The notes under the pieces are model-generated. The model was given only the letters and a program-made list of their open reading frames with translations, made no database searches and had not been told where the DNA came from. This document shows, piece after piece, positions 44,855-53,990 of a DNA stretch of 64,000 nt (its first letter is position 1; each line of letters starts with the position of its first letter). The position numbers and the translations under genes are program-made. The stretch is taken from contig NC_092878.1 in assembly GCF_028372415.1 (NCBI RefSeq), positions 7,501 through 71,500 of the forward strand. The letters run 5' to 3'. The stretch comes from Notamacropus eugenii (lineage: Eukaryota; Chordata; Mammalia; Diprotodontia; Macropodidae).

Positions 44855-45050
44855 AGAAAAGGTCTGACTTAGGAATCAAAAGACCGAGGCTCCAGTCCCA
44901 GCTCTGTTCCTGACCTGCTGGGTGACCTCAGAGCAATGACTTTCCCTCTCTTGGGACACAAGTTCTTCATCATGACACAAGTGAGTTAGACTGGATCTCT
45001 GCATCCCCTTCCAGCTGGAACATCTGGGACGCCATCATTCCATGTGTCTC
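44855..45050 (+). repeat. MIR-type SINE, plus orientation
   Basis: GACTTAGGAATCAAAAGACCGAGGCTCCAGTCCCAGCTCTG, GACCTGCTGGGTGACCTCAG, GAGTTAGACTGGATCTCTGCATCCCCTTCCAGCTGGAACATCTGGGA. MIR order from head through the 'ggtcccttccagctct' segment. Confidence 0.75.
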
Positions 45051-46530
45051 TGCCTTGGTCTCTGACTCCTTCATTGTCTTCCTGTTTCTCTGAGCCTCAG
45101 TTTACCCATTAAGGAATGACAGTTGGTTCCATCTCTAAGGATCCTTACAGCTCTGAATTTCTCACATTTTAAGCACTGACAAGCCACTGTGAATATGAAA
45201 TCCCCTCTTTTCCATAAGAGCCCCTTCAAATACTAGAAAACCAGAACCGCTGTCACCCTGCCCCACCACAATCTCCACATCCTAAAGATCACCTCTCCTG
45301 GAGCGCATTAGGAAACCTCATATCAACATTATTTATGTTTTATTGCATCTTCATTTTGTAAACTATTTCCAAATTACATTTTTAAGTGGTTCCAGTTGTA
45401 TTTGACACCAGGACTAGATGATTAAGATCTGAGGCTCAGTTCATCCAAAGAAGAAAGGGAAAGTCTAGAATTTCTGCTTTTTTCCATCCTCCTCATTTTT
45501 TTTTCTTTTGGTTACTCTTTATTGAGGCAAGGTATTTTTTCTTCACGTCTTGTATTTCCTGGGCCAGGATAATTGTCCAATCAAATCCTGACAATTAGGA
45601 AATGGTGGAAGGACTTCTAGAAGATCGCTGGGTTTTGGGGGGAGTGGTGTGGGATGGGACCAGGGGTTTCTGGTTTCCCCAAACAAAAGATTAGTTTTCC
45701 CTAAAAGGCAACAAAGCTGTCACTAGGATCTGATTGGCCTTTGTCTCCCATGAAGCAGGACCTGGTGACCTAAGGGCACCTAAAGTACCATCCATAGGGA
45801 GCTGTGGCTCCTTCCACATGATGGCTTCTTTGGAGTCACCATGGCCTATCTGGTTGACTAGAGAAGTTTCCACCTGGACATGAGAGGAGCTCTATTCAGA
45901 AAAGTGTCACCATGTCCTTGGTGCACATCATTGCTGTCAGTGCCAAGTCAACCTCCTTTCTTTAATGTTCAATGATTTCTGAGAGCCTCACTTCATCCCA
46001 ACATTGAACTTAAACCTGAGCTAGCTGTGGCTAAGCATGTCCCTAATAAAAGGAGGGGACCAGATCCTGAATATCTTTGAAAACAAGGACCCCAGGAGAG
46101 TGCAACGAATCACTGAAAAGGCCAGGCTTCTTGACCCAGGTCTTTTCCCATGATCTCTTTGTCCTCTCATCTCCTCCCTTTGTCCTCCCTCAGAGTGGTC
46201 CTGGGGACCTGGGCTCCTGACAAGCTGAACAACCCAACATCATCAAAGATGCGGCCTCACATCTGGCATAGTCACTGATACTTAGCCTGAAGACGACAGG
46301 AACCAGTTGTAGCTCTGATGTTTCTGTAATTTTCTGTATTTTAGTTTGAATTTGTGAAATAAAATAATATTTATAACATAGAAGAAAAAGAGATTGCCCA
46401 TGAAACTGCAAATCTATAATGTACAACGTGGTATTCCTAGTAAATATATAATAAAGTTACCATGTAATTTTCCCCTTTTCTTTTTCTTCCCTTCCCCCTG
46501 CCCTAGAGATGGATACCACTAGAGATAGGT
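45051..46530. other. Gene-free stretch
   Basis: No exon or repeat recognised. The minus-strand open frame 45691-45873 starts METSLVNQIGHGDSKEA and resembles nothing I know, although its position upstream of the decayed Ig exon on the same strand is where further receptor exons would be. Confidence 0.35.
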
Positions 46531-46537
46531 GTGTGGG

Positions 46538-46538
46538 T

Positions 46539-46602
<64 letters not shown>
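46538..46602 (+). repeat. Dinucleotide microsatellite (GT)n
   Basis: About 32 uninterrupted GT units (reads as CA on the other strand), placed at one edge of an L1 3' remnant. Confidence 0.95.
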
Positions 46603-46604
<2 letters not shown>

Positions 46605-46607
<3 letters not shown>

Positions 46608-47045
46608 CATTCTTTGAATGCTTCCATTTATCCTTTTTTTCTCTGGATGCATACAGCTTCATAGATCCCTTGTAGTTCATCTGGGTACTTACAGTAGTCA
46701 ACGTGACTTAGTTACTCAAAGTTGCTCTTAAGACAGAATTGCTGAGAATGTATGTGATGTTCTCTTGGTTCTGCCCATTTCACTTATTATTTCCTGACAG
46801 TCCTTCCATGTTTTCATCATGTCTTATGTCACAGTAGGATTTTATAGTCGTCATGTAACACAACTTGCTCAGTCATTCCCCAACTGATAGTCATCCTTAC
46901 TATTTCCAATTTGTTGCTGCCGCACATACAGTGGCTATAAATATTATAGAACATATAGGTTCTTTTCCTTTTTCCCCTATCGTCCTTACAAATAGGCCTA
47001 GCAGCAGTATTGCTGGGTCAAAAGGCATGGCAATTTCTTAACTCT
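46605..47045 (-). mobile_element. L1 LINE 3' end, minus orientation
   Basis: Mirrored L1 3' text: GTTCTCTTGGTTCTGCCCATTTCACTTATTA, CTCAGTCATTCCCCAACTGATAGTCATCC, CAATTTGTTGCTGCCGCACATACAGTGGCTATAAATATTATAGAAC and GTATTGCTGGGTCAAAAGGCATGGC. Confidence 0.75.
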
Positions 47046-48000
47046 TACCTGTGAATTATTTGGTTAGTAGTTACTATCTCTCATGTACATATATGTATTC
47101 ATAGGTGTGGGTGCATGTATACACACACTCACAGGTACAAAAAGTGCCAAAATATACCTAAACATAATTGTATTTCCCTCATCATTCTGACATAAGCTAG
47201 ATCCAGGCATCTTAAATTTTTTGTGTCATCTGGTGAAGCTTTTAATAAATGTCTCCTCAGAACTTAGTGTGGTTTTTGAAAATTTAATAGTCAAAGGAAT
47301 GATGACATTTCAATCGGAAGTGAGTCAAAATAAAGATGTATTTCTTCCCATACAAGTTCACAGACCCCCTGAAAACTCTCATCAGATTGCACGGGGGTCA
47401 GCGTGCACAGATTATCTAATGTAGAAGGCCCCTTTCTCACTGGGAACCTTCCCTGGGTGTCCCAGACTGGCTTCTCTGAACACCCATGGCTGAGCTAGCC
47501 TGGCCTTCAGAAGCTACATCTAAACATTATCAAGTAGATTTTCCTTTCATAGTAAAGTCCTAGAGATCAGAGGAATGGATTTGGGGATTGGAGCCAGGCA
47601 GGCCAACAGCCTTGACTGAGTCTCCTATGGACTAGGTGCTGTCCTAGGCAGCTGGATCCGAGGGCCTCGGAGGCCCCTTTAGGCTCTAGACTGATGAGCC
47701 TTGGAAGTGTCCAAGCTCACCTGGAAGTCTGGAGGCCTCAGGGGCTGGTTTGTCAGAGGATGCACCCTCCTCCCACTCCCTTCATGCTAATCATTTCTGA
47801 AGGGAGGATACTCTCATTCTAAATCCTGTAATACCATGAATAGGCACAGAGTGGCAGGAGGGTCCCTGCTTAGGAGATAAAGACTGACTTCACACTGCGA
47901 GGAATTCTTAGGGCTCTAAAGGATGAGTTATCTTTCAATGAGTGTCATGATGACTGTTTGGAATCCGCAGAATCATAGGAATTAGCGTTTGAAAGCAATA
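47046..48000. other. Non-coding stretch, nothing recognised
   Basis: No gene or clear repeat seen. Confidence 0.4.
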
Positions 48001-48215
48001 ATAGCAGTGTTCATTTCTATAACAAGCCTTGCTAAGTACTTTGTACAGATGATCTTACTTGATCTGGAGGAGGAGTTAATATGACCCCCCCACCCTGATT
48101 CCTGAGGTGAAAGGTTAAGTGACCTGCTCAAGGTCACAAAACTATTGTCTGAGATGGGATTTAAACCCAGGCCTTCCTGCCTGTAAGTCAGGGGCTAAAC
48201 TGACTGAGCAACATT
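48000..48215 (-). repeat. MIR-type SINE, minus orientation
   Basis: GGTGAAAGGTTAAGTGACCTGCTCAAGGTCACAAAACTATTG and GGATTTAAACCCAGGCCTTCCTGCC are mirrored MIR core and B box. Confidence 0.7.
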
Positions 48216-48696
48216 GAAATTTAGACCCATTTTCTAATGCAAATGAGGAAAGTGAGCCCCCATGGAAGACATGTCCTCTCCTCTCACAAGACTTCCTGAC
48301 CCCAGTAGTTTACAAGGAGCAAGATGAAAATACTGCTTTTATATTTCTGATGAAAATGACAAAAATAGAACTGGACCTCTGCAAAGGTCAGTGCTGAAGG
48401 GCAGCCTACGGGCAGGCGGCCTATGAGTTAGTGACTCAGCATCCTGTCTGGGGATGGCTCCAGGCCCAGGAGGAGTGTGCAGCCTGGGCTCTGTGTGAAG
48501 ACCCGAAACAAGTCCCAATAGACCTTGTCCACACACGCCCCAGAGAAGTACAAATCAAATACAAATGTCTGCCTCCTCTCCATGCGCAACACGCTGCCCA
48601 CCCCCCAGGCTCCTTCCCCTCTGGGCCCAGCCCCCACCTGCACTTCCAGACTCAGGAGAACAAATAAAAGGTTTCTCAGGTACCTCCAAACTTTCA

Positions 48697-48702
48697 TTTA
48701 TT
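48697..48702 (-). terminator. Polyadenylation signal of the MHC class I gene
   Basis: TTTATT on the plus strand is AATAAA on the coding strand, 350 bp after the class I stop codon, similar to class I 3' UTR lengths in other mammals. Confidence 0.65.
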
Positions 48703-49052
48703 TTCCCCTTCACGTGTCCAGAACCCTCCACATGGTCATCCTGTTCCCTGTAATCCCCCACCCAATGGGATGCTCAGCTGAGACTGTGGAGAAAAGCTGA
48801 AGACTGCAGATTGTTTTATCGGTCAGACATCAGACGCTCATTCCCAAAGCAGACACAAAGACAGGAGGGAGGAAGGGAGGGAGGCCTTAGAGAACAGGAT
48901 GAAGGCCCTGATGAGGCTGCCCTGGGCTTGGGCTAGGAAAGTCCAGGGAGGATCGAAGGGGTCAGTGCAGGGGAGAGAGGCCAGGGGTCAACAGGAACAG
49001 TAGGGGGATTGCAGACTGGTTTTCCATCTCAGGTCCATGCCAGGCAATTCTC

Positions 49053-50123
49053 TCAAGCTGAAGAAGGAAAGACAGATTCATGGGGATCCTCCAAGTACCC
49101 TCTGGCCTCCAGCCTGTCATCATTCTGAAGAGCCTGCCTTCCCACCCAGCCCATCCTCAGCCCAACCTCCCACAGATCCTCCTCCTTTTTGCTTGGCCCC
49201 CTTTACCCCAGCCCCTCCCTCCTTCCAGGCCCCCAGAGTCTCACCTTTGGCTGTGAGAGAGATATCTGACCCTTGTGCACTGTCATTGCCTGGAGACAAA
49301 GGAGGGAAACAATCCAGTCAGGGACATGCATCCCAGAGTATGAGAAGGAAAGCGGACACCAAGGGAAGGCTACCGGGCTAGGCCTCCCCTCTGCTTCTCA
49401 GTGCTCAGGTCCCAGATCACCGTGGGCTGGTCCCTTCTTTCTATCCTCCATGTCTAACCTTCACTTACCTGCAGCTGGAACATAATCACCTTCTTTTCTA
49501 CCTGTAAAACAAAACAAATTTCCAATGAGGAATCCAGGAGAGGAGACCACACTAGGGTCTCAGAAATTCCAAGATTTGTCTTGGAGACACAACAAATAAC
49601 CAAGGCTGCACCCCCATGCCCCATAGCACTCCAGCCTCTAGATCCAAGAAGAAGAGAGAAAAGGCCCCCAAATGGGCCTGTCCCCCTCACCAGGCCTGCC
49701 CCTAGGGGGTTCCCAGGGCTGGTCTACAGCCCCCAGGCGGGGAGACACCCAGGTCCTCAGGCAGAGATCCCCATGTTCATGTCTGAGCTGAGTCTGAAGC
49801 AGATTCCCCACTCAGCCAGCCTTTGATACCCCTGCCAGGCATCCTCCAGGGAAAAGGCTTCTAGTTAGGGATTTGTTTATCCACATTCTTAGGGCTCCTC
49901 TAACTGTCCCTTAGATGGGAAAGAGAGGACTTGGGGACAGAGAGAAAAGCTGCTGGTTCAGGTGGAGCCCGGATCTCCACGTGCCTAATCCCTAAAGACC
50001 CCTCCTAGTCCTGCCTACCTGAATGCTTCCTTTTCCATATCCCAACTCCAACAATGACTGCAGTGAGGAGGAGGCCAGCAGCGATGGCCCCCACAATGAG
50101 CCAGGTGAGTGAAGACTGTGGCT
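49053..50123 (-). CDS. MHC class I exons 5-8: transmembrane segment and cytoplasmic tail
   Basis: Exon 5 (50123-50019) reads [20 protein letters not shown] then [15 protein letters not shown]: one membrane span with a basic stop-transfer KRK. Exon 6 (49501-49469) adds [11 protein letters not shown] with the tail tyrosine used in endocytosis. Exon 7 (49289-49245) adds [15 protein letters not shown], including the conserved SDxSLTA phosphoserine motif. Exon 8 gives Ala and TGA (49055-49053). Confidence 0.9.
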
Positions 50124-52545
50124 CTGAAATGGAAAAGGGAATTGAGAGGCCCTGATCCCTGTCTGGCCTGAGTCACTAACCCTTCCCCCATCTCCCCCAG
50201 TAACTCCCCCTCCCTCTGGTCCTGTGGGGTGGGGGTGGCCTTTTCCCAGCCCCTCCTCACTGTCCTTACCCCACTGCAGGGTGAGGGGCTCAGGCAGCCC
50301 CTCGTGCTGAACTCGGCAGGTGTATCTCCCTTCCTGGCCAGAGGTCACCTCCACAGCTGCCCACTTCTGGAAGGTGCCATCTCCTGCAGGCCTAGTCTCA
50401 ATGAACTCCGTGTCCTGGGGCTGTTCCTCCCCATCCCTCAGCCAAGTCAGGGAGATCTCCTTGGGGTAAAAGTCATGGGCCCGGCACCGAAGGGTCACCT
50501 CCCCGTGGGGGGCAGTGTGGCGGGTCACTCTGGTAGAGGGTGGGTCTGGAGGCAAAGGTCAGAGGCATTACCAGGCTCCCCTTCCCCCCTCCCCTCCAAG
50601 GGCACATGAACAGGTGGAACACCCCACAATCTGAACCATGGGGTACAAGGTGTTCTTGGGGTTTGGGGACACAGGGCTGGGGCTGAGAAGAGCTGAGAAG
50701 GATGGGTTATGGCCTTGAATGCCGCGCACACTTGGGTGGGTCTGCAGCCAAAAGGCAGGGGCATTTCCAGGCTCCCCTTCCCCCTCCCCTCCAGGGGCAC
50801 AAGGACAGGTGGGGGGAGGGGAACACCCTACAATACGCCCTGGGGTACAAGGGGTCCCGGGGCTGAGGGGAGGTGGAGAAAGGCCGCCCAGGGGCCTGGG
50901 GTGCCGCGCACTGGGGGCCGGCCGTACCCGTCCTCATCAGCGTCTCCTTCCCCATCTCCAGGTACTTCTTCACCCACAGCACGCACTCCTCCTCCAGGAG
51001 GCCCTTCCATTTCTCTGCAGGCCTCTCCGCCTCCCACTTGCGCTTGGTGTTCACAGCCTGGGGCACGACCGCCGTCCACGTGTAGGTCTCGGTGTCCAGG
51101 GCGATGTAGTCCTGCCCGTAGTAGGCGTACTGGAGAAACCCGCGCTGGAAGGTGAGCTCCGGGGAGACCTCGCAGCCCTGCATGCGCTGGAAGGTGTGGA
51201 CGTCTGCCCGGCCCGGCCCGGGTCAGTGAGGCCGGACCCTGGATGACACCCCCGGCTCCTGTCCCCTCCCCAGGGGGGCCCCGGGCGGCCCCGCCCCCGC
51301 CCCCACACCCCCAGGGGGGGCCCCGGGCGGCCCCGCCCCACACACACCCCCAGGGGGGCCCCGGGCGGCCCCGCCCCCCACACCCCCAGGGGGGCCCCAG
51401 GCGGCCCCGCCCCACACACACCCCCCAGGGGGGCCCCGGGCGGCCCCGCCCCACACACCCCCAGGGGGTCCCCCGGGCGGCCCCGCCCCCCCGCCCCGCC
51501 CCTGCCCCTCCCCCGTCACGCACCGCTGGCGCTCTGGTTGAAGTAGCCCGGAACGTTCTCCATGCTCTCTCGGTAACTCTGTGCTGTCACCCTCACGTTC
51601 CGCGTCTCCCGCTCCCAGTACCCCGGGTCCTCCTTCTCCACCCCCTCCATCCACGCCGCCCGCGGCTCCACCCTCTGACTCGAGGAGTTGGAGTCGAAGC
51701 TCGAGAACAGCTGATCGTCCACGTAACCCACGACGAGGACCCGCGGCTCCCCACCGGGCCGGGTCACGGCTGAGGCGAAATACCTCAGGGAGTGGGAGCC
51801 TGGGACGGGGGGACGGCCGGGGTCAGGGCGGGGGTGACCCTCGACCATGCCCGGGAGGAACCCTTGACCCAACCCACTATCCCGAGACACCCCACCCCGA
51901 CCCCCACCCCTGGCATCCCCGCCCCTTACCCTCCCTTCCGCCCCAGGCTGGCACACCTCGCCCCTGCCCCTGGACGCTGCCTCCCTCTCCCCGCCCCCAC
52001 CTCTGGTCCAGTCCGGGGTCTCTCACACTGCTCACCCCCGGCCCCCCACCTCGTGTCCTCACCTGCCCCTCCCCCCATCCTCCCGGAAGCTCTTTAACAA
52101 AGCTGCCCCGGGTTCTGTCCAAGCCCTTGGGAGAGCCCCGGGGAGGTTCGGGGGTCCCCGGATAGCTCTACCCCTTCTTAACGCCTCCAGGACTGTGGCC
52201 CCCATTCTCCCTCCCCATGACCTCCCACCCCTACCGAATCACTCACCCCTCCAACTAAGGGACCCACACGAAGACACCCCCCTCAAAGCCCCGCACGGGG
52301 GCGGCGGGCTCCCGGTCCAGGCTGATTCCGGCTTCTCCCTCTCACCCCGCCGGACCGCACTGACACGAAGGAGCCGGGTCCGGGGAAATGCTGTCTGGGC
52401 TGGGGTCCGAGGAGCTCCGTGGAAGGAACCCCATCCCGGCCCTAGGGCTACCCCTGGGTGCCGTTTCCAGTCCCTCCTTACCCGCCCAGGTCTCCGGCAG
52501 GGCCAGGGTCCCCAGCAGAAGGAGAGCGCCCAGGGAGCGCTCCAT
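49053..52545 (-). CDS. MHC class I heavy chain, eight exons, apparently intact
   Basis: Binds short peptides with beta-2-microglobulin and presents them at the cell surface to T and NK cells. Exons on the minus strand: 52545-52482, 51799-51524, 51203-50928, 50545-50270, 50123-50019, 49501-49469, 49289-49245, 49057-49053 (to stop). All internal junctions are GT-AG in the phase-1 pattern of mammalian class I genes, and exon sizes (276, 276, 276, 105, 33, 45) fit the family. No stop or frameshift is seen. The conceptual protein is about 360 residues: 21-aa leader, alpha1, alpha2, alpha3, transmembrane and short tail. Peptide-end anchors Tyr7, Tyr59, Tyr84, Thr143, Lys146, Trp147 and Tyr171 (human numbering) are kept, but position 159 is Leu. 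Locus name not assignable: a classical UA-like gene is likely, a non-classical one possible. Confidence 0.93.
50270..50545 (-). CDS. MHC class I exon 4: alpha3 immunoglobulin domain
   Basis: Begins (D)[20 protein letters not shown] and ends [17 protein letters not shown]1-set Ig fold with the Cys pair ([21 protein letters not shown]). The CD8-contact loop reads EEQPQDTEF, keeping Gln226 and Asp227 equivalents, so CD8 binding is plausible. Confidence 0.94.
50539..50912 (-). repeat. Imperfect tandem duplication in class I intron 3
   Basis: Two units of about 180-190 bp, 50539-50730 and 50734-50912, share on the plus strand GTGGGTCTG, AGGCTCCCCTTCCC..CTCCCCTCCA.GGGCAC, GGGGTACAAGG and TGCCGCGCAC. 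The first unit includes the exon 4 acceptor and the exon's first bases. The second therefore carries a copy of it (GGCTGCAG|ACCCACCC on the coding strand at 50742). Confidence 0.75.
50928..51203 (-). CDS. MHC class I exon 3: alpha2 domain
   Basis: 276 bp, starting (D)[16 protein letters not shown]. The disulfide pair Cys101/Cys164 is present (MQGC, EEECVLW). The C-terminal peptide-binding set NTKRKW (Thr143, Lys146, Trp147) is intact. The segment [11 protein letters not shown] puts Leu at the usual Tyr159, a pocket A residue that normally bonds to the peptide's first residues. Tyr171 is kept (KKYLE). Ends MRT and G|GTACGG. Confidence 0.93.
51267..51500. repeat. GC-rich minisatellite in class I intron 2
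   Basis: Six units of 36-41 bp, starting at CAGGGG near 51271, 51312, 51351, 51387, 51426 and 51462, each CAGGGGGGCCCCGGGCGGCC then CCGCCCCACACAC-like. It fills most of the 320-bp intron. The coding strand is rich in G runs. Confidence 0.9.
51524..51799 (-). CDS. MHC class I exon 2: alpha1 domain
   Basis: 92 codons starting [20 protein letters not shown]. Against human alpha1 it lacks one residue after RPG and has three extra before the PGYW motif ([13 protein letters not shown]), giving a longer loop leading to the alpha1 helix. The GYFNQS sequon (Asn86 equivalent) is kept, and a second sequon NSS occurs in FDSNSSSQR (about residue 38). Tyr7, Tyr59 and Tyr84 equivalents are present. Confidence 0.93.
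52482..52545 (-). CDS. MHC class I exon 1: signal peptide
   Basis: ATG at 52545. Encodes [20 protein letters not shown] plus Ala, a typical secretory leader with a leucine core, and ends CTGGGCGG|GTAAGG in phase 1 exactly as in human class I genes. The start is supported by a TATA box 50 bp upstream and by the family leader length. Confidence 0.92.
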
Positions 52546-52594
52546 GGCCCGCGGGTACAGGAGCCCAACCTCACCGAGGCCTGTGGGCGCTGGG
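52546..52594 (-). other. Probable 5' UTR / transcription start of the class I gene
   Basis: Some 50 bp between TATA box and start codon. Transcription is expected to begin about 25-30 bp after the TATA box, giving a very short 5' UTR, as in other class I genes. Confidence 0.5.
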
Positions 52595-52757
52595 TTTATA
52601 AAGGGACGAATCCCTCACTTCTGATTGGCTTCCCGGAGGCCCTGCCAGCCAATAGCGGGCGGGAGACAATAAACGTCACTGGTGACTGGGCAGAAGGAGC
52701 CCGGGCAGGTTGGGAAAAAAAAAAAAAAAAACTGAAACTGACCCGGAGGAAATCCCC
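52595..52757 (-). promoter_or_regulatory. Classical MHC class I promoter
   Basis: Read on the coding strand in order: enhancer A kB site GGGGATTTCC (52757-52748); ISRE-like CAGTTTCAGTTTTTT (about 52741-52725) joined to a run of 17 T; X2/CRE-like CCAGTCACCAGTGACG (52688-52673); inverted-CCAAT Y-type CTATTGGCTG (about 52655-52646); a second CCAAT AGCCAATCAG (52630-52621); TATA box TTTATAAA (52602-52595). This arrangement gives NF-kB, interferon/IRF and NLRC5-RFX control in other mammals, so inducible, broad expression is expected. Confidence 0.85.
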
Positions 52758-52759
52758 GG

Positions 52760-53190
52760 CTTGGGAGACCTTGGCTCGGTGTCTGTCATCCCAGAACAGC
52801 CTCGGATTCTGTCCAGCAGCCCAGGCTCCCTCCCTCCCGTCATCATCCCAGGAGCTCAGGGCTCTTATGCTCCCAGCTTGAACCAGAGGAAAAGAAGGGT
52901 TAGGGCTAGAGTCCACCCTGCCCTCCAGCCCTCCTCAGTGCCACCCTTTCCCCTCCTTAGAAGTTGGGGAGAAAATGCCCTCCCCCCCCCAGATTGAGGG
53001 GGTCTGAGGACTGAGGAAATCTGCAGGCTGACTTGAGACCAGGGGCTGCCCCTCAGATTTAAGGATGGCCATCCCAGCTGTGACTTGGGCAAGTGTCCTA
53101 ACCTCCCCAGGCCCTGTAGATAAACAAGCCAGGACCCAAGAATGCAGAGGAAATCAGAGTCCAGGAAATGGAACTGGGAATCCGAGTAGC
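52760..53190. other. Upstream flank of the class I promoter
   Basis: GC-rich, falling to average composition; no named feature. A C-run lies at 52982-52990. Confidence 0.4.
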
Positions 53191-53194
53191 AGAG

Positions 53195-53450
53195 GGGCAG
53201 GGATGTGGCCCAGTGGATGGAGCCAAGGGCCTGCAGTCAGGAAGAACTGACTTCCAATCTAGGCCTCAGACGTTTACTAGCTGTGTGACCATGGGCAAGT
53301 CCCTTAACCCTGTTTGCCTCAGTTTCCCCATCTGGAAATTAATTTGGAGAAGGAAAGGGCAAGCCACTCCAATTTCTTTGATTAGAAAACCCCAAAAGGA
53401 GTCACAAAGAGTCAGACACAGCTCAATAACAAAAAGGAAAGAGCTCAATT
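53195..53450 (+). repeat. Marsupial tRNA-derived SINE, plus orientation
   Basis: Full-length order: GGGATGTGGCCCAGTGGATGGAG, CTGCAGTCAGGAAGAACTGACTTCCAATC, TAGCTGTGTGACCATGGGCAAGTCCCTTAACCCTG, TTGCCTCAGTTTCCCCATCTGG, GAGAAGGAAAGGGCAAGCCACTCC, GGAGTCACAAAGAGTCAGACACAGC. It lies about 0.5 kb upstream of the class I promoter. Confidence 0.9.
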
Positions 53451-53990
53451 ATTAAAGTGGAGAAGAGTGCCATTTCAGCCTAAGGCTGGTTGGAACTGCC
53501 TGAAATAAGAACGTGAATGCCTGGTAACTTTTTTTTTCAGAAACAATGAACATGGGCACATTTGGTGGGATTTTCCCTTTTTCTTGTCTCATCCCCCCAA
53601 CTGGGAAACTATGAAACTAAAGATTGCACGGAGAGGATCAAGTCTCCCCTCAAGAGGATCTTAGAGATAATCTCCTTTATTTTCCAGATTGGGAAACTGA
53701 AGACCAACAGTGCACACTTACGTAGCCTTGAACACCCAGCTCTGGTTTTTTCTCCTTACCAAACATAGTAGCCATAATATTGACCCTAGTCTGGAGCCTC
53801 ATCCTACTTCTGAGAAAGTCCAGACATCTCCTTGCTTACCGTCTATCAGCAACTCTCCTGCCTCCTTTTTCGGTTTGGGGCCCAAAGAATTGTGTCCTCT
53901 TATTTCAGCACTGTTATTGTCATGCACAAAATTTACCCCTTCACAGGAGATCGCAAGATTATTTTCCCATGACTTTCTCTTAGTGTGGCT
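53451..53990. other. Non-coding stretch
   Basis: A weak mirrored MIR-like segment (53640-53705: GAGGATCTTAGAGATAATCTCCTTTATTTTCCAGATTGGGAAACTG) is the only hint. No gene seen. Confidence 0.35.

Noticed and set aside
45691-45873. Possible further Ig exon of the receptor remnant
   Set aside because: Position is suitable, but no Cys-Trp-Cys Ig pattern or clear splice sites could be found.
46519-46701. Open frame with a His-Thr repeat
   Set aside because: Translation of the (GT)n microsatellite only.
51243-52881. Long plus-strand open frames (176-228 codons) antisense to the class I gene
   Set aside because: They mirror GC-rich class I exons, the intron 2 minisatellite and the promoter. Low-complexity products, no start context or domain.
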